In this document: positions 35,205-46,588 of the stretch, one piece after another
Position numbering within the stretch: the first letter of the stretch is position 1
Layout of the letters: every line of letters starts with the position of its first letter
Assembly: GCA_030490835.1 (NCBI GenBank)
Contig: CM059971.1
Span: forward strand, 6,058,007-6,122,006
Direction of reading: 5' to 3'
DNA length: 64,000 nucleotides
From: Annona cherimola
Taxonomy: Eukaryota > Streptophyta > Magnoliopsida > Magnoliales > Annonaceae
The notes under the pieces: generated by a model
What the model was told of the DNA's origin: nothing
Seen by the model: the letters and a program-made list of their open reading frames with translations, nothing else
The model's database searches: none
Position numbers and translations under genes: made by a program

Positions 35205-36125
35205 TTACATAGAAGCAGACCCATGCAATCCTTTCAAAATCTAAGATTTTAATCCTTAATAAAAAATTCAATCCGGTCATTGTATTTAACATTATTTGTT
35301 TATTTAGGAGACTAAGTTTCATCCCAATCAAGTATGTTTATGAGTCATATTTGTTCAAAAACATATACATTCATGTATAAATTATGAAAAACACTTAGAT
35401 CTATTTATACATATATTTGAATGTAATAATACTATAGAAAATCATTTATTCACATAGAAATGATATTTTGGATGGTTTAAATGTCGAAAATGCTACTTTA
35501 AAATTGATATTTTAGCATTTTTCATAATTTACATATAGATATACTTATTTTCTAACAAATGCGGCCCATAAATATACTTGATCAGGATGAAATTTGATCC
35601 CTTAAATAAACAAATGATGTTAAATATAATAAATGGATTGGATTTTTCATCAAAGATCAAAATCTAAGATTTTAATTCTTGATGAAAAATCTAATTTGTT
35701 CATTGTATTTAACGTCATTTGTGTATCTAGGAAATCAAGTTTTATTTCAATCAAGTATGTCTATGGACTACATTTGTTAAAAAATGTATATATTCATAGG
35801 TAAATTATGAACAATTCTTAAACATCAATTTTAAAATAGTATTTTCGACATCTAAACCGTCCAAAATATCATTTCTACGTGAATAAATGATTCTATAAAA
35901 TATTATTACATTTTAATACTTGAGTAAATACATTTTATCATTTTTTGTAATGTACACATGAATATATATTTTTGAACAAATGCGTCTCATAAACATATTT
36001 GATACAAAAGAAATTTAGTCTCCTAGATAAACAAATGATATTAAATACAATGAATGAATTGAATTTTTCATCAAATATCAAAATTTTAGATTTTAAAAGG
36101 GTTACATGAGTCCGCTTCTGTGTAA
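35205..36125. mobile_element. Large inverted-repeat MITE
   Basis: The left end, ACATAGAAGCAGACCCATG then CTTTCAAAATCTAAGATTTT, pairs with the right end near 36065-36124 (TTAGATTTTAAAAGGGTTACATGAGTCCGCTTCTGTGT) over about 65 bp with mismatches. The interior contains another inverted pair around 35640-35700 (GATTTTTCATCAAAGATC with TCTTGATGAAAAATC). No coding capacity. Confidence 0.65.
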
Positions 36126-36320
36126 ACGGGTTACATAGAAGCGGAGCTCTTATATATTTTTGAGCAAATGTGGTCATACACATACTTGATTTGGATGAAA
36201 ATTAGTCTCTTAGATAAAAAAGTAATATTAAATACAATAAATGGTTAAATCAATCATCAATATCTTAAAAATTTTGAAAGTTATACGGGATTGCTTCTAC
36301 GTAACCTGATTGCATAAAAG
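36126..36320. mobile_element. Second, shorter MITE of the same family
   Basis: Starts GGGTTACATAGAAGCGG and ends near ATTGCTTCTACGTAACCTG, an inverted repeat. The interior (TACTTGATTTGGATGAAAATTAG) matches the larger element next to it. Confidence 0.55.
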
Positions 36321-36329
36321 TATAGCTTT

Positions 36330-38009
36330 TTTATATTTGTGTACACTAAGAAAATTCTTAAAATGTTCCAAAGGAAGGCTCTCAAATATTAACATGGGAG
36401 ATTATATGCTCTTAAATATGAGTGACAAAGCTCCCAAACTGCTTAAGCTCGGACTCCAAAATGAGAACAGTTGCAAACAAAGGCAACACCTTTGACCGCC
36501 TACGCTGGTTGCAAGTGGCATAATACCTGAAGATCTAGATGGCGTTTATGGTTGTTTTTCCCTTTAATGTTTTCTTTCAGTTTTAAAGGTAATTTAGGCC
36601 TAAATGTGACAGTTAGGTGTTTTTGTGGTGGCTGTATTTTTTGGCAAGACAAATTTTATAAACAAAGTTACGGAAGAACTAGAACTACTTCATCTACTCT
36701 AACGTTTTGATTTCATAGCGTAACTAATTTGTCCTTCGGCCAAGCGCAACTTATGGTACAGTGATGTATTTATTCTTATGGTTTCCCTATATTTATCTGA
36801 AAATGAATCAGACCCCCAAAAAAATCGAAAAACATTAAAAAAATGCTACAATCATGAATTTCTTTGGTGGGTTGAGATGTATTGAAAAAACCCCCTGAAA
36901 GGGTCCTAGAATATATCGAAACCAACTACTAATGTTTTTCATGTTCCTTAATCATTGCTTTTATCCTTTGATTCGTACTCAGACGTCGACGTGGGGAACG
37001 TTGTTGTCCTGCATTCAGCTTGCTACTGCAGCTCCACCGCCGCAGCACATTGCAAATTCTATTTCATATCAATATCAATTCATAGTATATAAATTGGCAA
37101 CATCAGCGCTGTTTTGAGAACCTCATTTGCAATTTCTATTAGCTTTCTCATAATTCCTTGGTAGCATGTCGATACAACAAGAACTCAACTATCTTCAGTG
37201 CAAGCTCAGTCAGGCATCTAATGTTGTTTAATATATTCTAGACAGCTAGTGCATGGTACTGAGGAGGTTGTCCTATGGCCAAGGATCCATGAAATTAAAA
37301 TCGAACAAATTTTTAATTTTCAGATACTTGAGCTAATCACCATAATGCCAAGGTTTGTCCTCTAAATCCCTAAGACCACATAGATAAGTTCAATGTTGGA
37401 AATGAGAGATGCAGAATATGAGTAATATCAATTAGAGGTTGACAAAATAATTGTTTATTTCCCAATATTAAGCTAATGGTATGGCTACCCTATATAGCCA
37501 CTAGCAGTGGACCATGGCAAAAGCCCTCTCCCATTGAAAAGGTTTTTCCAAAATTGGAAAATGCTTTTTTTCAAGATTAGAAAGTTTTCTAGTCAATGTC
37601 TTGGAGTTCTCTCTTTCTAGATTATAAAGTGTTGTATCACTGTTTATAATATAATATAATCTTTTTCACTCACCACAAAAGTTTGAATAGTTTTTAGCAT
37701 TAGTGCAGCAGATGCCACAATGAGCCTGAAATCACAACTCATATCATGTGGAACATAGAAGTGAAATTTTCTAAAGTCTCTTCAGAGCCATGTGATTTGA
37801 TACCTTTTTATATAGCCCACCTATTTATGTATCCAATTAGGACACAAATGTTAAACTTAGTAAGAAAAACGAATGATAAGGTTGGTAAGCAAGTTGAAAC
37901 GTTTGTTGTTCTCTTTTAATGTGAGATGAAATATAAAAATTAATCCAACATTAACAGTTTATCACGGCCCTTGTCTTCCGAAATATCATAATAAGTTTAT
38001 CATTTAATA
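36330..38009. other. Intergenic sequence without recognised gene
   Basis: Short frames only. No RNA gene or complete repeat identified. Confidence 0.35.
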
Positions 38010-40115
38010 TTTAATAAGCTGGGAGATATCGTCTGCTGAGATGGATACAACTCATCCTAAGAGAATTAAATTTTAAATAGAGTTTTGTAAATTTAATATC
38101 AATAGAAAAGATCAGAAACCTAATATGAAATTCTTTATGTTGAATAATAAAGAATTAACCAAAAAATATAAAACTAAAAAGTTTCTAGCTTAAATAATTA
38201 AAAAAGTAAATACAATTGAAATTGAATGCATGATTATTTTCTTTCCCTTTCTTATTGCTCTGGTTTCATCATTTCCTAACAACTTGGTAATTTACAAATC
38301 CTCAAAGTCAGTAAAGTTGGGTAATGCTAAAATTTACAACTTTACCGAAAATTTACTCAATCCATGATTTACTGACATGCTTCATCTGTTGCTTGAAGAG
38401 ATATATGGAGTATTCAGTAGCCTAAAATTATTAAATAGTGATCTACAGGTACCATAGGTTGGTAACAAAGTGAAGTTGCTGAATAATTGCATTAGTGCTC
38501 ATTTCTTGGTGTATGGTAATTTAAATTGTAATGCTTCTCACATTTTGTCTTCCTTTATATACAGATCTTCAAGACTTGAAATGCACCACCTTCCCACGTT
38601 TGCTTTGATAGCAAGCAATCATAATTCATGAAGTTTCTCATTGCTCCTAGATACAACCATCTGCTTAAATATATAGTTGCAAATAACAAAGTTACCAAGA
38701 TTAGTTTTAAAATTTTTTAATACAATTTCAACCCACCTGAGGCAACAAAAAATTCTTTACCTTTCGAATTTTGACAGTTTTTGGTGGATCTTGGGTTCTA
38801 CCTACCTTGATAGTTTCTTAAGGGCTTGTAGGAAGAAAATTTATGTCGGATTTTGAGGATTTTCTTGAGTTCTTCGGTTCTACTTTTCTCATTTGTGTGT
38901 GAGGATCTTTGAAAATATATTCATGTTTTGAAAGTAGCCAAAGGAGATGTAAATAAGGTTGGTTTCAACCAAACCCGACTAATCTAACTCAATTTATAAT
39001 ATAATATGGTTAGGTAAAAAATAAGTTATATAACCATAATTGAACCAACCAGATTATAAAAGTGAGTTGATTTGGGTTAGATGATTGTCAACTTGAATCG
39101 ATTGATTTCATATATTATTGTAAAATATAATAAGTTATTAAAAAGTAGTCATACATCAGCACATAATACATAAGAATTAACTATATATTACTACTTGAAA
39201 TAAATTTATTTAATAATTACATTATTGTATGAGTCATAAATTGAAAAGTATTCCACAAAAGGATTAATTTGTATTCTTTCATACAAATTTATATTTTAAA
39301 ATAGATTTAATTAAGCAAAATATTTTTATTAACCTCATTTCTAACCCAAACCAAGGGGATGTTTCGTAACATGTAAGTTGTGGGAATTGTGGAAAGGAAT
39401 GGGAAGTGAGAAATAGAATATTTTGGAAACTGTGTGATTGATATGAAATGATAGGGATAAATTCGAAATAAATAGATTTGTTAGGAGATATTTATAGGAA
39501 AAATGATTGAAATATAGGGATAAAAGTAGAAAATATGATGATTGGTTGTGAGATGATGGATCTCGAAAACCGTATTTACCATAATTTTCCATCTCATGTT
39601 TTCCATAAACATTACCAAACGTGCCCAAATAAATTTCTATAGGATTAAAATAGGTTTAGGTTAAGGCGTAAAAAAAGAGAGTTGAAAGTAGAGTTGTGTT
39701 TAATCCAAATTAATTCAAACTGATCCCATTTATAACCTTAGCCAAAGCACTTTTCTATTGAAAAGAAACTTCCGGTGAAGAACCCGATTAGGGGTACATC
39801 TTTTCTTTGACTTCCAAATTATGGCGCCCTACAAGCTAATGCTCATTAACTAACAGTCACTAAATTGTAAAACATCCTAATTTAGTTGATAAAAAAATTC
39901 GATAACTTCTATCCCAAATTATGTTATATATAAGTAAATAAATGCATGCCCAAAAATCATAAGATGGTCCAATTATATATAACCCTCCCTCCTAGTCATC
40001 CCTTGAGTTCTAACTCCCTGTTAGGCCTTGTTAACGTACTTATCATTTAATAAAATATCACATAAACAGCGCGAGTCCGGTCAAAGTCAGTAAGAAGGAT
40101 AGGAATTCCTCGATA
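38010..40115 (+). repeat. Duplicated block D, copy 1
   Basis: Collinear with 50877-52565. Shared segments include AGAGTTTTGTAAAT, TTTCCTAACAACTT, CCTCAAAGTC-GTAAAGTTGGGTAATGC, AATCATAATTCATGAAG and CCCAAAAATCATAAGATGGT. This copy contains an extra 796-bp insertion (38944-39739). No conserved frame between copies. Confidence 0.7.
38944..39739. mobile_element. hAT-like non-autonomous element with 8-bp duplication
   Basis: Flanked by perfect AGCCAAAG (38936-38943 and 39740-39747). The paralogous copy D2 has a single uninterrupted GGCCAAAGCACTT near 51626, the empty site. The ends (GAGATGTAAATAAGG and CATTTATAACCTT) are weak inverted repeats. An 8-bp duplication is typical of hAT elements. No transposase is present. 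Confidence 0.75.
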
Positions 40116-40678
40116 TGACATTTGTCTTTAGCAAATTTAATTGCATAAGTGGACTTCTCATCATGCACAAAACACTTCCCAAACAATACTACCAGGATTA
40201 GCGCAAAGTTGTCTTGTTTATGATGTGAATACTTGGTTAGAGTAATAAATCAATGTCAGTGGAGTTTTGGGGTCATAGCCTATCCATGGGGGGGCTTGTC
40301 AAATTCACAAGCTTTTCCTGCCATCTTGTTTCACATAGCCACTAATAACTTATTGTTTCACAGAGCTATCTTTTGTCTTTGTGGTTTTTTAGGTAAAGAG
40401 AGTGGATGATCTACGCAAAAGCTCATAATATAGGGAATTTGCTACCATCCGACGTACTGCAGGAACTCTACCCAATTGTAAATTATTTCACTCCTTGCAT
40501 CTCTATCACAGGCACTGGTGTTTCATGAAACATGAACTTAAAAGACATGGCATGGACATGCTTATTACTTGCATGAACCTTTCATGTTCGAGATATCATT
40601 GAAAAGTATGTAGCACAACTAGAATCAAGTGATTTAGGGACCTACAAAGACCAAAATAACTAAATATCTCTTAATTGA
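40116..40678. other. Unassigned sequence before the exon-like frame
   Basis: No long frame or repeat recognised. It could contain introns of the fragment that follows. Confidence 0.3.
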
Positions 40679-40864
40679 TGGCCAATTAGGTACTTTTTTG
40701 TTCGATGGGGCCTAAATGTCTCAAACATGTATGTGATAGTCAATGAAATGGGAAATGCATACTATGAGGAGCTGTTAGCTGAATCTTGTAAGAAAGTGAT
40801 ATCGAAAGATGTTGTCGAAAAAGGTTTAGAAGAATTGCTAAGAAAAGCTGAAAGCTACCTGTAA
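40679..40864 (+). pseudogene. Exon-like ORF fragment cut by a TRIM
   Basis: The frame is open from 40679. From Met at 40727 it reads MYVIVNEMGNAYYEEL, then LAESCKKVISKDVVEKGL and EELLRKAESYL. Amphipathic Lys/Glu-rich composition and near-even codon use look protein-like, unlike the surrounding AT-rich frames. The stop TAA at 40862-40864 comes from the first bases of the TRIM LTR, so the original reading frame was truncated there. I do not recognise the family. Confidence 0.3.
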
Positions 40865-41534
40865 CGTCCTAGCCCAATAGTCGTGAATATTTTCCGCTTT
40901 AGGCCTTGCACTCGCATGATTTTTCCTTCTGGGCTCATCCCAAAAGGCGCATCGACCATTCAACTAGAACTTCCACTTATAGTCTAAGTTTCCTCCTTCA
41001 TCCTAACCAGTGTGATATATAACATTCACCCCTCTTAGGGCTCCAGCGTCCTTGCTGAATGAATTCTCACTAGACACACCAGCATGATATCAGGTGTCAA
41101 CTCTGATACTGTTTTGTCATGCCTTGGCCAACAGTCACAAGTATTTTTCGCTTTGGGCCTTGCACCAGCACGATTTTGTCATTCTGGGCTCACCCCAAAA
41201 GGAGCCTCGACCATTCAACTAGAACTTCTACTTATAGCCTAAGCTCCCTCTTTCATCCTAACCGATGTGGGATATTACATCTACCCCCCTTAAAGCTCTA
41301 ATGTTCTCATTGGATAAGTTCCCGTGGATACACCAACAAAATATTGGGAGTCGACTCTGATACTATTTTGTAATGTCCTGGCCCAACAGTCGCAGGTATT
41401 GTCCACTTTGGGCTTTGTGCCCGTATGGTATTGTCCTTCTGAGATCACCCCAAAAGGTCCCTTGACCATTAAACTACAACCTCCACTTATAGCCCAATGT
41501 CTCTCCTTCATCCTAACCAATGCGGAATATTACA
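40860..41534 (-). mobile_element. Tandem TRIM array: three LTRs, two internal regions
   Basis: Three repeats of 165-166 bp (40860-41024, 41115-41279, 41369-41534) are separated by 90- and 89-bp internal regions. Each starts TGTAA or TGTCA and ends with ACA. In minus orientation each internal region starts with a Met-tRNA-type primer site (AGTATCAGAGT-like, 41360 region) and ends with a purine-rich tract (minus AAGGGGGGTAGA at about 41281-41292). This is the TRIM plan: tiny, non-coding, mobilised in trans. No target duplication was found at the outer ends. Confidence 0.85.
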
Positions 41535-42348
41535 TCCATAGGATAATCCACTTGTGGCCTATGTAAACCACTAAAACTAGTGAGATCCCAAACGCACTCA
41601 GGTCCTTTTCTAGATCTCTTTTGCAATGACATTCTTCCTTGTCACTGGGGATGTTAGAGAACTTGTTTTTGAAGTAAAGGTGTTCACTAGATTTAATAGA
41701 ATGATCAGCTAAAGCATGTGCACATCTATTACCTGATCTAAGATCATGGTGAAAGTTGACTAACATAAAATCATAAACCAAATTCTGAATTTTCTAGGAT
41801 GACAACTTCCACTGGTGACAAAACGTGACAATTAGCGTCCAAATTTTTTTTTCCAAAATCAGATAATTTGTTTCCAAAATAGGCTATTGCATATCCATTT
41901 TTTCTGCCCATTTAATTCCTCCCAATGTTGCCCTTGCCTCCATACTGATCACATCCATTACTCCTTCAGTCTTCCACCCATATGCTGCCAGAAATTCTCC
42001 ATTTGAGTTTCTTAAAATTGCGAAAATTGCATCAAACCCCATGCACCCCCAGCCCCCATCATTGATCACTTGCCATCCACATTAATTTTTAGCTTTTCCG
42101 TTGGTGGTCTTCTCCTTCTTGGAACCAGCGGACAGTCCATAACACTATTGTCCCTTGTTACTTCGCATTTTCTAGCATCTTCCAATAAGCGTGGCACCAC
42201 TTCATGATATCCCCAAACTCCACTTATGATCCCAATTCCCTGCATATGTTTCTTAGTAACCAAACTCACCAGCAAAAGAGGAGAAAGAACTCAAACCTGT
42301 TTTCTTCTCCAAGGATAATACGAATTGTAAGATATAGATTATGGCTCT
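41535..42348 (-). pseudogene. LINE remnant: RNase H domain and 3' tail
   Basis: On the minus strand PPTEKLKINVDG (about 42120-42085) continues, after a one-base frameshift, as GGWGCMGFDAI, ILRNSNGEFLAAYG and SMEARATLGGIKWA. This is the canonical RNase H domain of plant L1 LINEs. Further on, DLRSGNRCAHALADHSI (about 41745-41695) is the C-terminal motif of the domain. Frameshifts show it is dead. The upstream part of the same LINE continues at 43945-44552; a small LTR element separates the two. Confidence 0.75.
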
Positions 42349-42773
42349 TAATGCAGGACGTGAAGATATTTTCATAAATTTGGGTTTAGATTGTTTTAGG
42401 ATGCTTATTTCTATTATGGATTTGTTAGAATATTTAGAAGATCTCTTAGAATATCTTAGAATATGTTTAGAATAAATTTATATCTATTTTAAGTTTACTT
42501 AAAATATGCCATTTCTTTTTCTAAAAAATTAGATCTTTAATAAATGTTGCTAAAATAAGGTGGCATGTTCTCCTATAAGTATCACTCATGTAAGCTCTAA
42601 AGGGCATCAATTTTGAGAATTATAAAGAAGTTTTTTTCTGATTTTCCCTTATACCTCCCTTTTCTTATTCTTCGCATTATTCTTCTATTCTTTCTACCTT
42701 CTTTCTTCAGTTCTCATCTCTCTAGAGGTTCATTCATCTTTATTCTATCTTTGTCTTTACCCATCCTACATCA
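42349..42773 (+). repeat. 5' LTR of the short element
   Basis: 425 bp. Shares with the right LTR the GCAGGA-GTGAAGATATTTTC start, the AGAATATCTTAGAATATGT-type repeat and the CCCATCCTACATCA end. Confidence 0.85.
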
Positions 42774-43503
42774 ATTGGTATCAAATCAAACTTTATGAAT
42801 TTTTGTTTCCGCACATTGCTTTTTACAACCAACCAAGCTTCAAGCCCATAGCTGAAATCTGTCAAGTTTGTGCAATCTCTTCATTAACTCCATTGATGCA
42901 GCAACATCGATTCTTCTATAAAGTTCTTGTTCTTCACTTTCACAACTTTGTGTAGACAAATTCTAGAGCTTTGTGGAAATTTTGGCTTGTTTCCGGAGCT
43001 GCCTCAAGGACAAGTTGCCATCTAACTTTTGGAGATTTTCAAACCAGCCCTTCCATTTCCTAGCTTTTGCTAAGACATCATTGATTTAAAAATTTTCAAA
43101 AAGCACAAACCAAATATTTCTAGAAGCCCCTTTGCTAGCTGACATTGGAAACTCTATTCACAATTTTTGAAATTTTGCAAAACTACTCCTTAGTTTCCAA
43201 ACAATTGCAGAACTGTCCTAGACTTTTGAGCAATTACAACAGGCCTCTGAATTTATTAAAATTACAAGTCTCTCAATTTTTAGAAATTCAAAAAGGTCCA
43301 TTTTCAGAAAAATACAAAGATTACAGTAATTTCAAAAATTTCAGAAATCTCATTAGAACAAAAGTTGCAACTTCATTGACAAAGCCTTAGTCCACTAAAA
43401 AGATGTCATTCCAAAAGTGTTGAATTATGTTGTTACTTTTCATCGAAGTTAAAGAAAATTCATTGCAAAACTCGAGGACGAGTTTTTTCCAAGTCAGAGA
43501 GAA

Positions 43504-43944
43504 TAATGCAGGATGTGAAGATATTTTCATAAATTTGGGTTTAGATTGTTTTAGGATGTTTATTTCTATTTTGGATTTGTTAGAGTATTTAGAAGATCTC
43601 CTAGAATATCTTAGAATATGTCTAGAATAAATTTATATCTATTTTAAGTTTACTTCTTCTAGAAGTTTACTTAAAATATGTTGTTTCTTTTTCTAAAAGA
43701 TTAGATCTTTAATAAATATTGCTAAAATAAGGTTACATGTTCTTCTATAAGTACCACTCTTGTAAGCTGTAAAGGGCATCGGTTTTGAGAATTATAAAGA
43801 AGTGTTTCTCTATGTTTCCCACCTACCTCCATTTTCTTATTCTTCCCATTATTCTTCTATTCTTTCTACCTTGTTTCTTCACTTCTCATCTCTCTAGAGT
43901 TCCTTCCTCTTTCTTCTATCTTCCTCTTTACCCATCCTACATCA
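43504..43944 (+). repeat. 3' LTR of the short element
   Basis: 441 bp. Longer than the left LTR mainly because of a small duplication around TTCTAGAAGTTTACTT (near 43660). Confidence 0.85.
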
Positions 43945-44552
43945 GCTCTACTAAGGATCCAAATATTGTTATCTAGAATCATCATCCTCCTTGCAGAAAT
44001 GATGGCTTTGTAGTACACAAACAAATGTTGCAGATCTTCTAGTTTTTTCCCGTACAACAAGCAAAATGGGTCAATCTTAAGGCCCCTTCTCCTGAGGTTT
44101 GTCCTTGTTGGGAGTGCATCTCTAATCAGCCTCCACCCGAACACCTTCATCCTGTTTGGAAATTTTATTTTCCACAATCTTTGTAGCAACTTCCTTTGTT
44201 AGGAGTGGGAGTTTGTGCTCTTGCACCTCCTTTGCAGATGCCTTGCAACACACAAAGGGTCAACTTTCATCAATTTATATGTTGACTTTACAATGAACTT
44301 TCCACCAATTGCCGCTGCCCAAAACCAATAGTCATTAATGCCAGCAAGGGGAATTGGTATTTATTTATCTTCTTCCAAAAATCTTCCCTCTGCAGCAATG
44401 ATCAAATATTTTTCCCAAGAAAGGGTCTACTGGTTGATGAATTTGCTGACCTGCACCTCATTTGGAATGTGTTGAGGGAGGAGTCCAGATTTCTAAATCT
44501 TTGAGTCCATCCACTTGTCATTGAAGAATTGTATATTGTTCCCATCTCCCAC
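43945..44552 (-). pseudogene. LINE remnant: RT C-terminus and zinc-binding region
   Basis: Minus-strand frames read KVGDGNNIQFFNDKW, then a degenerate stretch with STYKLMKVDP, then WKIKFPNRMKVFGWRL and ALPTRTNLRRRGL up to LEDLQHLF. This is the order found at the end of plant L1 reverse transcriptases: the GDG...W segment, then the zf-RVT region with its F-x-WRL and LPTR-NL motifs. Stops interrupt the reading frame and the second Cys pair is partly lost. The RNase H part lies on the far side of the inserted LTR element. Confidence 0.8.
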
Positions 44553-44884
44553 TTTAACACCCCGGCCCAACTGTCGCAGGTATTGTTCGCTTTGGGCCTT
44601 AGCCCTCACAGTTTTGTCTTTCTGGGTACCTTGAATGTACACCAAAAGGCGCAGTTACCAGCGGCCTTAACTTATAGTCTAGGCTCCCTCTTTCATCCTA
44701 CATTTAGGGTACTCAGAAGGATAAAACCGTGCTGGCTAAGGCCCAAAGCGGACAATACCTGCAACAGTTGGGCTGGGATGTTACAAATGATATCAGAGCC
44801 GACTCCCGATATTCTGTTGGTATGTCCAGCGGGAACTTATCTAGCGAGGACGCTAGAGTCCTAAGGGGGGTGGATGTAACATCC
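44553..44884. mobile_element. TRIM copies in inverted (head-to-head) arrangement
   Basis: TRIM LTR sequence in the orientation of 40860-41534 begins at 44553 (arm 44553-44630). A truncated LTR in opposite orientation follows (44707-44785). The arms pair over about 75 bp. Then comes an internal region with primer site TGATATCAGAGCC (44788-44800; one mismatch to the usual site), an AGGGGGGTGGA tract and the first 10 bp of the next LTR (44875-44884), where the Sirevirus-like LTR interrupts it. Confidence 0.75.
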
Positions 44885-46588
44885 TGTTGGTCCTGAGTTT
44901 ATGGCAAGTATCCAAGAGGAGAGGGGTAAATTGGGTATTTAGAAAATTTAAAACTTTAATTAGATATTTTACCCCAGTTTAGTTTACACCCCTTTAATGA
45001 AACAAATAGAAAGCAATAAGATAATGAAAGCGTAAATGAAAAACAGTAGACAAGATTTATAGTGGTTCGGGCAACCTTTCCCTACTCCACTCTTCCAAAC
45101 TCACATTCTCTTGTGACTTGAGTTCCACTATGTATTCCGCGAATATAACTAGAGTCTCTGCTCTCTTCTAGATTCTAGCTCTAGGGGGCGTATACAACAA
45201 ATAGCACAAGTAGGTGACGAGTTCCACTCCAATCACAACTCTATTTTGCTATAGCTTGGTTTGAAACACCAAAATTAAACCAAGCACCAAATAATAAGAT
45301 GAAGTAAAAGAAATCTACACTTTACAGATTTGTGTAGCAAGTTTCAACTCAAGGAAGAATCTGTAGAAGCAACGAATCATATTGCGTTGAAGCAAACAGC
45401 GACTTTAAAGATCGTTCTTCCTTTAAAAGTATCTAGATCACTCAATTGTAGAAGAAAGTGAGATAAAACTCTTAGTAGTACTTCTTTCCTCTTTTTCAGC
45501 TCTTACTTGTATGTATCCACATTTGCTTGAGTATCTATATATAGAGGAGGGAGAATTTTGAACATTGGAGAAGTGGTTGGCGCGTAATAAATATGCTAAC
45601 GTTCAAAAATTTGAACGTTATGCCTCCAAGTCGCAGGTGGAGTCGACTTCGTGTGCGACTTCACCCAAGTCGCATGCTGGAGTCGACTTCGTGTGCGACT
45701 TCAGATGCTCTTCAGATTCCAAGTCTGTCTTCTTAGTCGACTTGGTCCTCGACTTGACCCAAGTCGCAAGTGAAGTCGACTTCGGGTGCGACTTCACTTC
45801 TTCAGCTTGCTAGTTGAACTTGAAATCTTTGGAGTGCCTTGCTTGCTTAACTTCTTCTTATTTTCTTGTGTTCTGATTTCTTGGAGCATCTTTGAGAACA
45901 ATATTCTTTCATATTAGGTTCAGAAACCCTTCTTGATGATCTTGAACTTGTAATCGCCTTATAACTTTGATTGTCTTTACGTGTCTTGCTTTTCTCTTAA
46001 GGTGATCTTCTTATTCATATGATTTGAGAACTCTAGGTTGTCTTTCATATTCATCTTTTCTCAATTGTGTCTTAAACTTGATTTTATTATTGACTTTGAC
46101 AAAATCTGTCTTCTTCAAGTTGAAGTTGAAGTTGGAGTCGATTTTGCCCCGCGACTTCATCCAAGTCGCATATGGAGTCGACTTCGGCTGCGACTTCACT
46201 TTTGTTCCAACCTAAAATCAGCGTTGGAAAGAAAACGCTGGTTGAAGTCGATACTGGAGTCGACTTCGTCTGCGACTTCACCCAAGTCGCAAGTGGAGTC
46301 GACTTCGTCTGCGACTTCGGTATGCTCAAGCCCCCAATTTCAACGTTGTCGAAAAATCAACACTTGAAGTCGCTGCTGGAGTCGACTTGGGGATCGGCTT
46401 GGCCTAAGTCGATATCGGAGTCGACTTGGAAATCAACTTGATCTGTCATACTTTGCATATTTCATTTTTATAACCTTAAACACTGTACAATACATATTAG
46501 TAGCTAAGATTTACTCAAATTGTGTTGTTTAATCATCAAAATACATGGTTTGGGTATTTTCATTCAATTTCAATAATTGTTTCCAACA
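44885..46588 (-). repeat. LTR of a Sirevirus-like Ty1/copia element
   Basis: 1704 bp, starting TGTTGG and ending CCAACA. At the right edge the minus strand reads AAAAAGGGGGAGATTGT, the typical copia polypurine tract, so this is the 3' LTR of a minus-oriented element. A TATA box (CTATATATAG) is at 45535-45544. Upstream of it, in the element's sense, lies an array of palindromes centred on GTCGAC (45620-46440). Confidence 0.8.
45630..46440. repeat. Palindromic ~40-bp units centred on GTCGAC
   Basis: GTCGAC hexamers start at 45642, 45682, 45736, 45775, 46177, 46259, 46298, 46381 and 46420. Many sit in pairs 39-40 bp apart. The fuller units read AAGTCGCA, about eight bases, GTCGAC, about eight bases, TGCGACTT, so each unit is itself an imperfect palindrome. 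Overlapping open frames here are by-products of the repeat. Confidence 0.85.

Larger units (their letters stand above)
42349..43944 (+). mobile_element. Short non-autonomous LTR retrotransposon
   Basis: Two similar LTRs (42349-42773 and 43504-43944) enclose a 730-bp internal region with no protein domains. A perfect 5-bp duplication GCTCT flanks it (42344-42348 and 43945-43949). The primer site TGGTATCA (42776-42783) is two bases inside the left LTR. Near the right LTR are the CTCGAGGACGAGTTT segment, common before the polypurine tract of gypsy elements, and an AGAGAGAA tract. Both LTRs start TAATG instead of TGATG although they end CATCA. It is inserted in the LINE. Confidence 0.85.

Noticed and set aside
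40860..41534. Cassandra-type TRIM with a 5S RNA promoter
   Set aside because: No 5S rRNA-like segment is visible in the LTRs, so only the general TRIM label is used.
46011..46441. Several overlapping frames on both strands
   Set aside because: All follow from the GTCGAC/AAGTCG palindrome array of the LTR; the proteins are repeat artefacts.
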